Part shown: positions 1-7,956 of the stretch, one piece after another
Layout of the letters: every line of letters begins with the position of its first letter
How positions within the stretch are numbered: the stretch's first letter is position 1
Source: Demequina flava
GTDB lineage: Bacteria; Actinomycetota; Actinomycetes; Actinomycetales; Demequinaceae
Length of the DNA: 64,000 nt
Reading direction: 5' to 3'
NCBI RefSeq assembly: GCF_000975035.1
Contig: NZ_BBRA01000001.1
Coordinates: 1,073,184-1,137,183 of the forward strand
Notes under the pieces: generated by a model
The model's input: the letters and a program-made list of their open reading frames with translations, nothing else
The model's database searches: none
What the model was told of the DNA's origin: nothing
Program-made: the position numbers and the translations under genes

Positions 1-88
1 ACGTCGGGCGTGATGCAGCCGTCGGGACTAGAGCGGCGCGTCCGTGGGCGACGTCGCCGCATGAAAGATCGCGCCGTGTCCAGCGCCA

Positions 89-107
89 GCTCGCTAGGCC
101 AGCGAGC
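89..107. terminator. small hairpin downstream of the first lipoprotein gene
   Basis: The inverted repeat GCTCGCT / AGCGAGC has a 5-nt loop and lies about 10 bp past the stop of the minus-strand gene ending at 117. There is no T-run, so it is a weak terminator candidate. Nothing else is recognisable in bases 1-116. Confidence 0.25.
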
Positions 108-116
108 ACCGGTCTC

Positions 117-797
117 TCACTGCCTGTCGAACTCGGACACGCTCCCCTCGGCAGTAATTTCCAAGACATCGCTCTCGCATACAAACGTTCCAGAGGCCCC
201 GGACGGCTCGCCAGGAACCTCAATGGTTCCTGCGGGGCTCTCCATCGTGGCGACTGACCCCACCGTGTCCTCGGTCCACTCGACGGTTCCTTCATCTGCA
301 GCCTGGTAGCGACCGGTATCAGTGCCCTCGCGCACAAGCTCGATGGTCATGCCGTCCTGTTCCAATGTCATGGTCCACGTTTCATAGGTGACGCCGTAGT
401 GCCCCTCGGGGCCAAACGTGACCAAAACACTGCCGGTCGGATCCGAGACCGAGCCGTCCGCGCCCGTTCCGGCAGCAGCATCCTCGAACAGCGCGCCGAG
501 TTTCTCGTTGTCGGCTAGCCAGGTTCCCACGAGGCAATTCGTTGGCGACGCCGCCTGGACGGGTTCACCGTCACCATCGTCGGGGCCAGCCAACTCCTCA
601 TCATCGTCGGGCGGGGCTTCGTCGGCGGAGGCAGTCGCGGCTGACGTGGGAGATTCCGGCGAGGACGATCCCCCGCCGCCAGATCCGTAGCCCTGAGCCT
701 CAAGGTCGTCGTCACAGGCCGTCACAGCCACGGCACTTATAGAGGCGAGCACGCCCGCTGTAAGTCCTGAGATGAGGCGTCTACGCGTCGTCGGCAT
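117..797 (-). CDS. putative secreted lipoprotein, unknown function
   Basis: This 226-aa protein has an N-terminal export signal: an Arg-rich start, a hydrophobic stretch at about residues 9-26, and a lipobox-like AVTAC with the Cys near residue 28. A low-complexity Gly/Ser/Asp/Glu/Pro linker follows to about residue 85. Then comes a compact domain opening with a CLVGTW motif and containing many alternating polar/hydrophobic strands, which could be a small beta-barrel; that is inference. The ATG has a GAGG Shine-Dalgarno a few bases upstream. It starts 31 bp after the stop of the membrane-protein gene at 829-1557, so the two are probably co-transcribed. I do not recognise a named family. Confidence 0.75.
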   Translation of the reverse strand: MPTTRRRLISGLTAGVLASISAVAVTACDDDLEAQGYGSGGGGSSSPESPTSAATASADEAPPDDDEELAGPDDGDGEPVQAASPTNCLVGTWLADNEKLGALFEDAAAGTGADGSVSDPTGSVLVTFGPEGHYGVTYETWTMTLEQDGMTIELVREGTDTGRYQAADEGTVEWTEDTVGSVATMESPAGTIEVPGEPSGASGTFVCESDVLEITAEGSVSEFDRQ

Positions 798-828
798 CCA
801 GTTCCTCGCTTCCTACGATTCGGGATTG

Positions 829-1557
829 TTAAGGTGTCGCGGCAGCCGACGGCAAATCGGCAGGTAACTCAAACAAGCTGTCGTCCACCGGAGCGTCACG
901 CTGGCATGTCCCCTCAGCAAACAAGGCTTCGTCATCAAAATCGGCTGGCTCGAAACCGGGGTAGCGAGCAGGCGCGGCCTCTTCATAGGCGTCGGTGTCG
1001 AACTCCATTGCCTCTGTCATGCCGGCGACCCACACCAGCGTGCGATCGGGGCCACGGATAACATGGGCCAGGCCTCCCTGGGCCTGTTGCTCAATTCGAA
1101 ACACATCTTTCGATCTCAACGTCGTGGTCGCGTCGTACGCCTTATGGGTGTACGTGCATACAACGGCATCCCCGTCCGCGAAGGCCGCCTCCATGGGCGA
1201 CAGTGCGGGCTCGTCATCATCCATCGCCAGCGCCGGTGTCCCGGAGTCTTGATCCGGCACCGGGGCCTGCGTCGTCTTGATGGGGGTCTTACTAGGCTCC
1301 GTTGGTGCCACGATCGCTTCCGATGAAGGCTCCGCAGTTTCCATAGGCGTCGCAGCTTCTGCCGTAGGACTCGCGGCCGCTGCGCCGTCACCGCCGAATC
1401 CGTCTGTCGCGACATAGACAACGGTAGCCGCCGCACCCACGAGCAAGACGATGCCAACGGTCAGTGACGTGGCGGCGAGGCCTCGGTCTGAGCCCACCAG
1501 CTCGCGACGCGCGCGGGCGCACGCCACAAGATGACTGAAGAAAGGCAAGTGCAACAT
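829..1557 (-). CDS. single-pass membrane protein, unknown function
   Basis: This 242-aa protein starts at the ATG preceded by GGAGGGG at good spacing; an in-frame ATG 39 bp further upstream has no such site. A short basic cytoplasmic N-terminus is followed by one hydrophobic helix at about residues 29-48. Then come an Ala/Thr/Pro-rich linker and an extracytoplasmic domain with two Cys near its start and end, which could form a disulfide. The companion gene at 117-797 also encodes an exported protein with a low-complexity linker. The function is unknown. The bases just before the start, GGCCGATGTT, are one mismatch from the iterated decamer found through this window. Confidence 0.7.
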   Translation of the reverse strand: MLHLPFFSHLVACARARRELVGSDRGLAATSLTVGIVLLVGAAATVVYVATDGFGGDGAAAASPTAEAATPMETAEPSSEAIVAPTEPSKTPIKTTQAPVPDQDSGTPALAMDDDEPALSPMEAAFADGDAVVCTYTHKAYDATTTLRSKDVFRIEQQAQGGLAHVIRGPDRTLVWVAGMTEAMEFDTDAYEEAAPARYPGFEPADFDDEALFAEGTCQRDAPVDDSLFELPADLPSAAATP

Positions 1558-1782
1558 CGGCCCCTCCGTCCATTGATGACTCATACGATTTCTCATTGTT
1601 CCCAGCGCCCCTCACATTCGGCTCACACGCGCGCTCGCCAGGTGGCGATGGTCGAGAAGAGCTACCGGCGCCGGCGTGCTGACGGTGCGCAGTCGCATTT
1701 GAGCGGGCAGGAGGCGCGATACCCGATGCCGGCGGGCACCAAGAAGGCCGCCACCACTGTTCGTGGTGACGGCCCTTGGAGT

Positions 1783-1810
1783 GCGGACCGGGCTGATGGG
1801 AGCGGTCCGC
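1783..1810 (-). terminator. probable terminator of the aztD-like gene
   Basis: A perfect 8-bp inverted repeat (GCGGACCG / CGGTCCGC, 12-nt loop) lies 25 bp after the stop of the minus-strand gene at 1835. A second small repeat, ACCAC/GTGGT, is at about 1752-1766. There is no T-tract. The 1558-1834 gap shows nothing else. Confidence 0.45.
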
Positions 1811-1834
1811 TTCCCGCGGTGACGGGAGAAGGAA

Positions 1835-3196
1835 CTAGCCCGTGACGCCGGTGACCTCATTGAGTGCGAAGCCAACCTCGGCGGACTTCCAGATCTCTCC
1901 GGTCACGTAGTCCACGGCGTGCACGGTCTGCGTGGCGGGGTCGCTCACGTAGGCCATGCCGTCGAGGACCGTGACGGAGGGGTGGGCGGTCTGCCACTCT
2001 TCGGGGACATCCCACGCGTCGATGACCTGAGCCTCGGCGGTCTGCTCGCCGGTTGCCGGGTCCAGTGTGCGCAGCACGCCGTCTGTACCCAGCACCAGAG
2101 CCTCGCCGTCAGTGCCGCGAGCCTGGCCACGCCAGGTGTAGAGGGCACCGGCCCCCTGGAATGGGTCAATCACGGTGACGGTCTCTGCCGCGGGGTCGAT
2201 GAGCGTGATCTCGCCCAGGCCCAGTCCTGCGTCCGGGTCATCCTTGAAGTCGCCGAGCACAATGTCGCTGCCATCGACGGCGTGCAGATTGCCGGTGCGC
2301 GCGTAGTCGCCACCCGTCGCCAGCTTGTGCACGTGGTCGCCGTGGAACACGAGCACGCCGTCGTTGCAACCAAACAGCACGAACTCCGTGCCATCAGCGG
2401 TCTCAACGGTGGTCTCGCCGTGAACACCAGGGCACTCGTCGCTGACGACGACCTCAGCGTCCTCCCCGTCAAGCAACATCGCGCCGGTGCGCTCCTCATC
2501 GTTGCCGCGGGTCACCCACATGTCGCCGTCCTGCTCAACAGCAGCAACGCCGTGGTGCGCTTCGTCGGCAGTCCACTCACGCATCACGTGGAGGTGCTCG
2601 TGCTCGACCATGTCGGTCCACTCCGAGGTCTCGACGACCGTCACACTTCCGGTGCCGTCGTCCCACAGAGCGGTCAGGCCATCGTGGGGGACCACGTGTC
2701 CTGGTGTCTCGGCTTCGATGAACAGGTCGGTGAGCGCCGGATCTGCCGTGAAGTAGTGGTCGTGGTCGCCGTGTCCCTGTGACCACGTTCCGGCATCGAG
2801 GATGGCCCAGCCGCCCTCGGTGGAAACGGCCACGTGGCGCCCGTCGCCCGCAGGAGAGACGCGGTTGAAGCCGTCAATGGCGACATCGCCGACGACCTCG
2901 AGGGAAGCGGCGTCGAGCACCACGATGCCTCCGTCATAGGTGGCTACGAGGCGAGGCGTCTTGGCGGCAGCTTCCTGCGCGCTTCCACCGTCGTCGTGGG
3001 CATCAGTTGCCTCGTCGTGGTGTTCGGAGTCGGAGGCATGTGCATCAGTTGCCTCGTTGGTGGGGGTGGACGAGGCGGCGGCGTCCACCTCGCCTTCGTC
3101 GGATGCGCAGGCACTGAGCGCGAGCAGCGCGACCAGGCCCAAGGCTGGGGCTGCGGTGCGAGAGTTTTTCATCTGTTTGTGGCCGGGGAAGGCCAT
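1835..3196 (-). CDS. aztD: AztD-like periplasmic zinc metallochaperone lipoprotein
   Basis: AztD proteins are secreted beta-propeller zinc chaperones that pass Zn2+ to the binding protein of an ABC importer. This 453-aa protein has a signal sequence ending in a lipobox (LSAC) and a His/Asp/Glu-rich linker (roughly residues 40-75). Its repetitive propeller follows, with GGIVVLDA-like blades and a His cluster (GHGDHDH). The ATG at 3196 has AGAAAGG almost abutting it; an internal ATG at 3172 would give a more typical signal peptide, so the start is uncertain by 8 codons. A Zur/Fur-type box lies 89-107 bp upstream, consistent with zinc-repressed expression. No aztABC or znuABC transporter genes are present nearby, which is unusual. 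The family call is by recognition of the propeller and His pattern. Confidence 0.75.
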   Translation of the reverse strand: MAFPGHKQMKNSRTAAPALGLVALLALSACASDEGEVDAAASSTPTNEATDAHASDSEHHDEATDAHDDGGSAQEAAAKTPRLVATYDGGIVVLDAASLEVVGDVAIDGFNRVSPAGDGRHVAVSTEGGWAILDAGTWSQGHGDHDHYFTADPALTDLFIEAETPGHVVPHDGLTALWDDGTGSVTVVETSEWTDMVEHEHLHVMREWTADEAHHGVAAVEQDGDMWVTRGNDEERTGAMLLDGEDAEVVVSDECPGVHGETTVETADGTEFVLFGCNDGVLVFHGDHVHKLATGGDYARTGNLHAVDGSDIVLGDFKDDPDAGLGLGEITLIDPAAETVTVIDPFQGAGALYTWRGQARGTDGEALVLGTDGVLRTLDPATGEQTAEAQVIDAWDVPEEWQTAHPSVTVLDGMAYVSDPATQTVHAVDYVTGEIWKSAEVGFALNEVTGVTG

Positions 3197-3284
3197 CCCT
3201 TTCTATCGAGATGGGCCGGCGCAGTGCCGGCGGGACAGGACAGACGCAAGCGCGCCTGCCACTGCGAGAAACCTAACACATATC

Positions 3285-3303
3285 GGTAATCATTCTCATT
3301 ATC
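3285..3303 (-). promoter_or_regulatory. Zur/Fur-type operator
   Basis: On the minus strand the site reads GATAATGAGAATGATTACC. It matches the classical GATAATGATAATCATTATC Fur/Zur box at 16 of 19 positions and stands out as AT-rich in GC-rich surroundings. It lies upstream of the AztD-like gene, so zinc control by Zur is the simplest reading. It could also act on the divergent ccdA about 190 bp away. Confidence 0.7.
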
Positions 3304-3331
3304 GTTGAGGAGGTGCACGGAGCACGCTCGG

Positions 3332-3372
3332 CACACGAGGCGCACGAGGCGCACGAGGGACGAGGGACGAGG
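3332..3372. repeat. short tandem repeat
   Basis: Two perfect CGCACGAGG units (341-358) are preceded by one imperfect unit (332-340) and followed by two GACGAGG units (359-372). It is non-coding, between the Zur-type box and ccdA. Confidence 0.7.
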
Positions 3373-3492
3373 AGTCCACCGGGCAAGCAGAGTGGGCGCT
3401 GGGCGGGCGCGGGTAGCGTGTAGCCATGGCGCCCATCCGCGGCGCCTGTGGCTTCGAACACTTGAGTGCCCACCGGCATCCAAGGAGGATTC

Positions 3493-4518
3493 ATGATCGA
3501 CTCGGCTGCGCTTGCGTACGCGCTCGTGCTTGGCGCTGTTGCCGCCTTCAACCCGTGCGGCTTCGCGCTGCTCCCCGCCTACATCACCGCCATCGTGACC
3601 GGCAGCGTCGAGGACGACGTCAGCCGCGCCTCGGCCCTTCGCCGTGCGATTCGCTTCGGCGTCGCGATGAGCGTGGGCTTCCTGGGCGTCTTCCTGCTGT
3701 TGGGATTGCTCTTCGGGGGCGTGAGCCTCGCATTGCAGGCCTCGATCCTTCCGTACGTCTCCTACGTGACGATTGTCATTGGCGCCGGGCTCGTGTGGCT
3801 CGGTGTCGTCGTGACCGTCAAGGGTGAGATGCGCGGTCCCGGCCTTCGTATCAGTGGGGCCGCGCCACGCACCACGTTCTGGTCCCAGGTCGGATACGGA
3901 GCCGCGTTCGCGGTGGCGTCGCTTAGTTGCACGATCGGGCTATTCCTGGTGGTCGTCACGCAGGCGCTCAACGCCTCGGGGCCCGTCGCCGTGGTTTCGC
4001 CGTTCATCGCATACGGACTGGGAATGGGCACATCGGTCGTGCTCGTCTCCATCGCCGCGGCGCTCGTGGGCTCGGGATTGGCTTCCGCGCTACGGCGCCA
4101 TACCGTGAAGCTCATGCGCATTGGCGGAGTGCTCATGGTGCTCGCCGGCCTCTACGTCGTCGTCTTTGGCCTGGCTGAGGTCCTACCGCGCTACGGCATC
4201 ACGTTCCTCGAGCCGGTCCTCGAAGCCACAATCTCCGCGCAGGCCGCCGTGTCACAGGCTGTCGGGTCATGGGGCACTCCTGTCCTGCTGACCCTGGCAG
4301 GGATCGCACTCATTGCGGTGGTGTGGGCGTTCATCACTGGTCGACGCTCCGCTGACGCCCGGCCCAGCGACGGCGGACCCGGGGGGCCGGGAGGTTCCGG
4401 CGGCTCGGGCGGCAGCGGCGACTCCGCTACCGACACAACCCAGAAGGCGCCGGTATCATCCATCCGCACTGCAGACTCCTCGACCCTGGATTCAATCAAG
4501 CGGGCAGCCGGCCAATAG
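3493..4518 (+). CDS. ccdA: CcdA-type thiol electron transporter
   Basis: This is an integral membrane protein of the CcdA/DsbD family, which carries electrons from cytoplasmic thioredoxin to extracytoplasmic thioredoxin-like proteins. It is 341 aa with about six to seven hydrophobic helices. The two redox cysteines are visible: Cys22 in NPCG, followed by FALLPAY, and Cys146 in SLSC. The C-terminus ends in a Gly/Ser-rich cytoplasmic or periplasmic tail. The ATG at 3493 is chosen because AAGGAGGA sits 4 nt upstream; a longer reading from 3466 lacks that site. It is convergent with the TlpA-like lipoprotein at 4604-5260, its likely redox partner, with a strong shared terminator between them. Confidence 0.9.
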   Translation: MIDSAALAYALVLGAVAAFNPCGFALLPAYITAIVTGSVEDDVSRASALRRAIRFGVAMSVGFLGVFLLLGLLFGGVSLALQASILPYVSYVTIVIGAGLVWLGVVVTVKGEMRGPGLRISGAAPRTTFWSQVGYGAAFAVASLSCTIGLFLVVVTQALNASGPVAVVSPFIAYGLGMGTSVVLVSIAAALVGSGLASALRRHTVKLMRIGGVLMVLAGLYVVVFGLAEVLPRYGITFLEPVLEATISAQAAVSQAVGSWGTPVLLTLAGIALIAVVWAFITGRRSADARPSDGGPGGPGGSGGSGGSGDSATDTTQKAPVSSIRTADSSTLDSIKRAAGQ

Positions 4519-4536
4519 TTCGGGCCCGCTGAACAC

Positions 4537-4577
4537 CACAAGGGCCGGTATCCCATCGTGGGATACCGGCCCTTGTG
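4537..4577. terminator. bidirectional terminator between ccdA and the TlpA-like gene
   Basis: A perfect 19-bp stem (CACAAGGGCCGGTATCCCA and its complement) with a TCG loop sits between two convergent genes. Confidence 0.9.
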
Positions 4578-4603
4578 TGTAAGCCGTACGCGGCGAACGC
4601 GCC

Positions 4604-5260
4604 CTACTTGGAGGCGAGCTCCTCGGCGGCCTCGAGGATGCCGTCGGTGTCGAGCGAGCCGCCAATGGTCTCAAACGTGCCGTCGTCGTTGATCAGTACA
4701 AAGGCCGGCTGGTAGGCGATACCGAAGTTGGCCCACAGGGAGCCGTCCTCGTCGTAAATCTGGTCAAAGCTACCCACGCCGTAGGTGTCGACGAAGTACT
4801 GCGAGGACTCGATGTCCGCCTGGCCCGGCAGCCCGTACAGCGTCACGCCTTCGGGGAGCTGCTCGTTAGCGGCGACGACCTTAGGGGCCTCCGCCTGGCA
4901 GGTGGGGCACCACGAGGCCCAGGCCCACAGGATCGAGTCGACGCCCGCGAGCGACTCGCCGTTGAACTCTTCTCCGTCAAGCGTCACGGTCGTGAACTGG
5001 AGTTCTTCCGGTACATCGGCAGCCATAGCGTCGTCCGATCCCTCGTCCTCCATCGCGTCCTCTTCCATGGAGTCGTCCTCCATGGCGTCGTCGCTGGATT
5101 CGGACTCCATTGCGTCGTGCGTGGCTTCAGCCGTGGCCTCCATGGAGTCCTCGGTCGCGGACATCTCGTCGCCGGGTTCGGCCTCGGTGGCACAGGCGGC
5201 CAGGGACAGTGCGGCAACGCCCACCACAGCGGTGGTCACGAAGCGGTTCTTGCGGATCAT
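4604..5260 (-). CDS. TlpA/ResA-like thioredoxin-fold lipoprotein
   Basis: This 218-aa membrane-anchored extracytoplasmic thiol oxidoreductase resembles mycobacterial Mpt53/DsbE-like proteins, whose genes also sit next to a ccdA homologue. The lipobox is LAAC with Cys23. Residues 34-80 form a linker almost entirely of Asp, Glu, Ser, Met and Ala, with repeated DDAM/DDSM/EDAM units. The redoxin domain follows with the active site WCPTC (Cys118, Cys121). A cis-Pro context (YQPAF) and a GG-containing terminal helix complete the fold. The ATG has GGGAGG upstream. The Met/acid-rich linker is unusual and could bind copper or another metal, which is inference. Electrons probably come from CcdA encoded convergently. 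Confidence 0.88.
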   Translation of the reverse strand: MIRKNRFVTTAVVGVAALSLAACATEAEPGDEMSATEDSMEATAEATHDAMESESSDDAMEDDSMEEDAMEDEGSDDAMAADVPEELQFTTVTLDGEEFNGESLAGVDSILWAWASWCPTCQAEAPKVVAANEQLPEGVTLYGLPGQADIESSQYFVDTYGVGSFDQIYDEDGSLWANFGIAYQPAFVLINDDGTFETIGGSLDTDGILEAAEELASK

Positions 5261-5392
5261 GGGGTCCTCCCAGGTCAGTGTCTACACGGTACGACGCCGG
5301 GGCACGGCTCGCTCATCCTGGCATTCGTGACGAACGCGTGAGCGGATGGGTCGCATCTACCGGCAACAACGCGTGAGGACGCGGAATCACTC

Positions 5393-5411
5393 CCGGCGGA
5401 CCGTCCGCCGG
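5393..5411 (-). terminator. probable dnaB terminator
   Basis: The hairpin CCGGCGGA-CCG-TCCGCCGG (8-bp stem) lies 20 bp downstream of the dnaB stop and has no T-run. Confidence 0.5.
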
Positions 5412-5430
5412 CGCTCAACAGCAGCTCTCG

Positions 5431-6798
5431 CTACAGATCGGGCGCCATATCCGTGAAGTGGGCGTAGTCCTTCTTGAAGGCCACGGCGATGGTGTCGGTG
5501 GGTCCCGCGCGGTGCTTGGCGACGATGAAGTCAGCCTCGCCGGGCCGGTTGTCGCGGTCGTAGACGTCCTCGCGGTGAAGCAGGATCACGATGTCCGCGT
5601 CCTGCTCAATTGCACCGGACTCACGCATGTCGGAGAGCATGGGCTTCTTTTCGGTGCGCTGCTCGGAGCCACGGTTCAGCTGCGAGATCGCGATGACCGG
5701 AACCTCAATCTCCTTGGCCAGGAGCTTGAGCGCGCGCGAGAATTCGGAGACCTCTTGCTGGCGCGACTCCACCTTGCGGCCCGAACTCATCAGCTGCAGG
5801 TAGTCCAGGACCACGAGTCCGAGGTTGTGCTGCTGCTTGAGGCGGCGGCACTTCGCGCGGATCTCCATCAGCGTCATGTTGGGGGAGTCGTCGATGAACA
5901 GCGGTGCCTTCGCAAGGCTGGCGGCCGTCTGCGCGAGGCGTTCCCAGTCGCTGGGACCCATGGGGCCCTTGGTGAGCTTGGAGAGCTTCACGCTGGCCTC
6001 AGCCGCAAGCATACGCTTGGTGATTTCTTCGCGGCCCATTTCCAGCGAGAAGATCACCGAGGCGCGATTGTGGTGAATCGACGCGGATCGCGCAATGTCG
6101 AGTCCGAGCGTGGACTTACCGACGGCGGGACGCGCGGCGATGACCACCATCTGGCCGGCCTGGAGGCCACCGGTGAGTTCGTCGAGGTCACGGAAGCCCG
6201 TGGGGATGCCGAGCATTTGGCCGTCGCGGCTGGAGGCGGCGTCCACCTGTTCGAGCGTCTGCTCCATGACATCGCCGATTGACAGGTAGTCCTGGGTGTT
6301 GCGGCGCTCAGTGACCTTGAAGATCTCGGCCTGCGCACCGTCCACGACCGCGTCGATCTCCGCGCCGTCGCCGTCATAGCCCATGCCCGCAATGCGCGTG
6401 CCGGCCTCGACCAAGCGACGCAGGATCGACTGCTCGCGCACCAGCCGGGCGTAGTAGCCAGCAGACGCCGCCGACGGCACCACGGAGATGAGGGTGTGGA
6501 GGTACTCCGCGCCCCCGATTCGCCCAAGCTCGTTCATGCGCTGGAGCTCTGCGCCCACCGTGAGGGCGTCAACGGGGTCACCCGCGTTGTAGAGCTTCAC
6601 TGCGGTGTCGAAGACGACCTCGTGGGCCGGCTTGTAGAAGTCGTCCGCGCGGACCATCTCGATGACGTCGGCCATGGCGTCCTTGGACAGCAGCATGGAT
6701 CCGAGAACGGACTGCTCCGCTTCGAGGTTTTGCGGGGGGAGTCGCTCGTAGGTCGTCGGCTCAGGTCCGTACGATGCTTCGAGTTCTTCCACCGACAT
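5431..6798 (-). CDS. dnaB: replicative DNA helicase DnaB
   Basis: DnaB is the hexameric 5'-3' helicase that unwinds DNA ahead of the replisome. The predicted protein is 455 aa, usual for the family. It has an N-terminal DnaB-N domain (about residues 20-120), a linker, and a RecA-like C-terminal domain. Walker A is visible as ARPAVGKST, Walker B as LVVLDYLQLM, and the DnaB signature as SQLNRGSE. There is no intein. The ATG at 6798 has GGAGGT upstream; an in-frame extension to 7083 runs through the DnaA-box region and is rejected. It is the last gene of the rpsF-ssb-rpsR-rplI direction but sits behind a terminator and a 431-bp gap with DnaA boxes, so it probably has its own promoter. Confidence 0.96.
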   Translation of the reverse strand: MSVEELEASYGPEPTTYERLPPQNLEAEQSVLGSMLLSKDAMADVIEMVRADDFYKPAHEVVFDTAVKLYNAGDPVDALTVGAELQRMNELGRIGGAEYLHTLISVVPSAASAGYYARLVREQSILRRLVEAGTRIAGMGYDGDGAEIDAVVDGAQAEIFKVTERRNTQDYLSIGDVMEQTLEQVDAASSRDGQMLGIPTGFRDLDELTGGLQAGQMVVIAARPAVGKSTLGLDIARSASIHHNRASVIFSLEMGREEITKRMLAAEASVKLSKLTKGPMGPSDWERLAQTAASLAKAPLFIDDSPNMTLMEIRAKCRRLKQQHNLGLVVLDYLQLMSSGRKVESRQQEVSEFSRALKLLAKEIEVPVIAISQLNRGSEQRTEKKPMLSDMRESGAIEQDADIVILLHREDVYDRDNRPGEADFIVAKHRAGPTDTIAVAFKKDYAHFTDMAPDL

Positions 6799-6883
6799 GG
6801 TGCGCGCTACCTCCGTGCGATTCGGGATGTGAGAACAGTGTCTCGCGAGGCACTGACACGCCAACGTAGGGCCACTGCCACCC

Positions 6884-7113
6884 TGTGGACAACTCGGCCC
6901 GTGGATGACCCGTGGACAACACCATCCAAAACCGTGGATAGCTTGTGGACGGGCCCCGGGAACGCCTGTGGAGGGCGATGTGGATAATGCCACAGCATCC
7001 CGAGGCAAAGGTGAGGTACCAGGGAGTTTGGCTAACCGAACGCTGGGGATAAGTGATTCAGAAAAGTCCTCGGCGTGTCGCACATGGGCGTGTCGGCCGC
7101 AAAGATATCCACA
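6884..7113. promoter_or_regulatory. cluster of DnaA boxes upstream of dnaB
   Basis: Two perfect DnaA boxes (TTGTCCACA at 6884-6892 and TTATCCACA at 6979-6987, both on the minus strand) lie here. One-mismatch boxes are at 6911-6919, 7044-7052 (TGGGGATAA) and 7105-7113 (plus strand). Weaker CGTGGATAG (6933) and TGTGGACGG (6944) are interspersed. No gene is present in 6799-7179. The cluster could regulate dnaB or titrate DnaA, some 31 kb from dnaA. Confidence 0.75.
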
Positions 7114-7179
7114 GAATCAGTTCGGGGGACAACTGGGCGCGCCCAGCCAAGGCAACCCGCGCATCGGCCCGCGAACGCA

Positions 7180-7219
7180 ACAAGGCCCGGCTCCCACCGA
7201 AGTGGGCACCGGGCCTTGT
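7180..7219 (-). terminator. rplI terminator
   Basis: An 11-bp outer stem (ACAAGGCCCGG / CCGGGCCTTGT) encloses an inner CCCAC-CGAA-GTGGG stem, immediately after the rplI stop. It separates the ribosomal-protein genes from dnaB. Confidence 0.85.
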
Positions 7220-7229
7220 ATGAAACGCG

Positions 7230-7676
7230 TTACTTCGCGGCCACGACCTGAACGGCAACGGTCGCGGAGACGTCACCGTGCAGCGACACGTCCACGTTGT
7301 ACTCGCCCAGCGCCTTGATGGGCTGGCCGATGTGGATGCGGCGCTTGTCGACCTTGGCGCGGTCGCCAATGGCGGTCGCGATGTCAGCCGGGGTCACGGC
7401 ACCGAAGAGACGGCCGGACTTGCCAGCCTTGACCTCCACCTTGACGGGGGCCGACTGCAGGGTGTTGCGTGCAGCCTGGGCCTCCTCGACGGAAGCGATC
7501 TCCTTGGCGCGCTGCGACTTGCGCATCGCCTCAATCTGCTTCTCCGCACCAGCGGACCACGGGGTGGCCAGCTTGCGGGGAACCAGGTAGTTGCGTGCGT
7601 AGCCGTCCTTGACGTCAACGACGTCACCGGCGATGCCGAGGCCTGAGACCTCGTGGGTCAGGATGAGCTTTGCCAT
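7230..7676 (-). CDS. rplI: 50S ribosomal protein L9
   Basis: This 148-aa protein is of normal length for L9. The N-terminal domain has the signature pattern GDVVDVKDGYARNYLVPR. A long connecting helix (about residues 45-75) follows, and then a C-terminal rRNA-binding domain with GRLFGAVT. The ATG at 7676 starts MAKLILTHEV, the conserved L9 start; an upstream in-frame extension is spurious. It follows rpsR by 13 bp and is the last gene of the rpsF-ssb-rpsR-rplI operon, ended by the hairpin at 7180-7219. Confidence 0.96.
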   Translation of the reverse strand: MAKLILTHEVSGLGIAGDVVDVKDGYARNYLVPRKLATPWSAGAEKQIEAMRKSQRAKEIASVEEAQAARNTLQSAPVKVEVKAGKSGRLFGAVTPADIATAIGDRAKVDKRRIHIGQPIKALGEYNVDVSLHGDVSATVAVQVVAAK

Positions 7677-7689
7677 GTCTGACCCCCGA

Positions 7690-7926
7690 TCAGCGGCCGG
7701 AGCCGGCGTAGGGGAGGAGCGCCATCTCGCGTGCGACCTTGATCGCGCGCGCGATTTCACGCTGCTCCTGGACGGAAACTCCGGTCACGCGGCGCGAACG
7801 GATCTTTCCGCGGTCGGAGATGAACTTGCGCAGCAGTGCGGTGTCCTTGTAGTCGACCTTGTCGACCTTGGCCGCCTTAAGCGGGTTCACCTTCTTGCGC
7901 GGCTTGCGAATATCGGGCTTAGCCAT
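7690..7926 (-). CDS. rpsR: 30S ribosomal protein S18
   Basis: This 78-aa protein has the conserved core [18 protein letters not shown] and [12 protein letters not shown], ending ALLPYAG. It contains no cysteine, so it is a zinc-independent (C-minus) S18, although it is the only S18 gene in the canonical operon here. It lies between ssb and rplI. S18 binds the 30S platform with S6, whose gene rpsF begins the same operon. Confidence 0.96.
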   Translation of the reverse strand: MAKPDIRKPRKKVNPLKAAKVDKVDYKDTALLRKFISDRGKIRSRRVTGVSVQEQREIARAIKVAREMALLPYAGSGR

Positions 7927-7956
7927 TTCTTGTGCTCCTGAAGTGGTTACAAGTGT

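Noticed and set aside
1612..1875. Small minus-strand frame overlapping the aztD end
   Set aside because: Overlaps the real gene and its terminator, with no ribosome site and an Arg/Ser-rich composition.
6799..7083. 95-codon N-terminal extension of DnaB
   Set aside because: It would translate the DnaA-box cluster; the internal ATG with GGAGGT gives the normal DnaB length.
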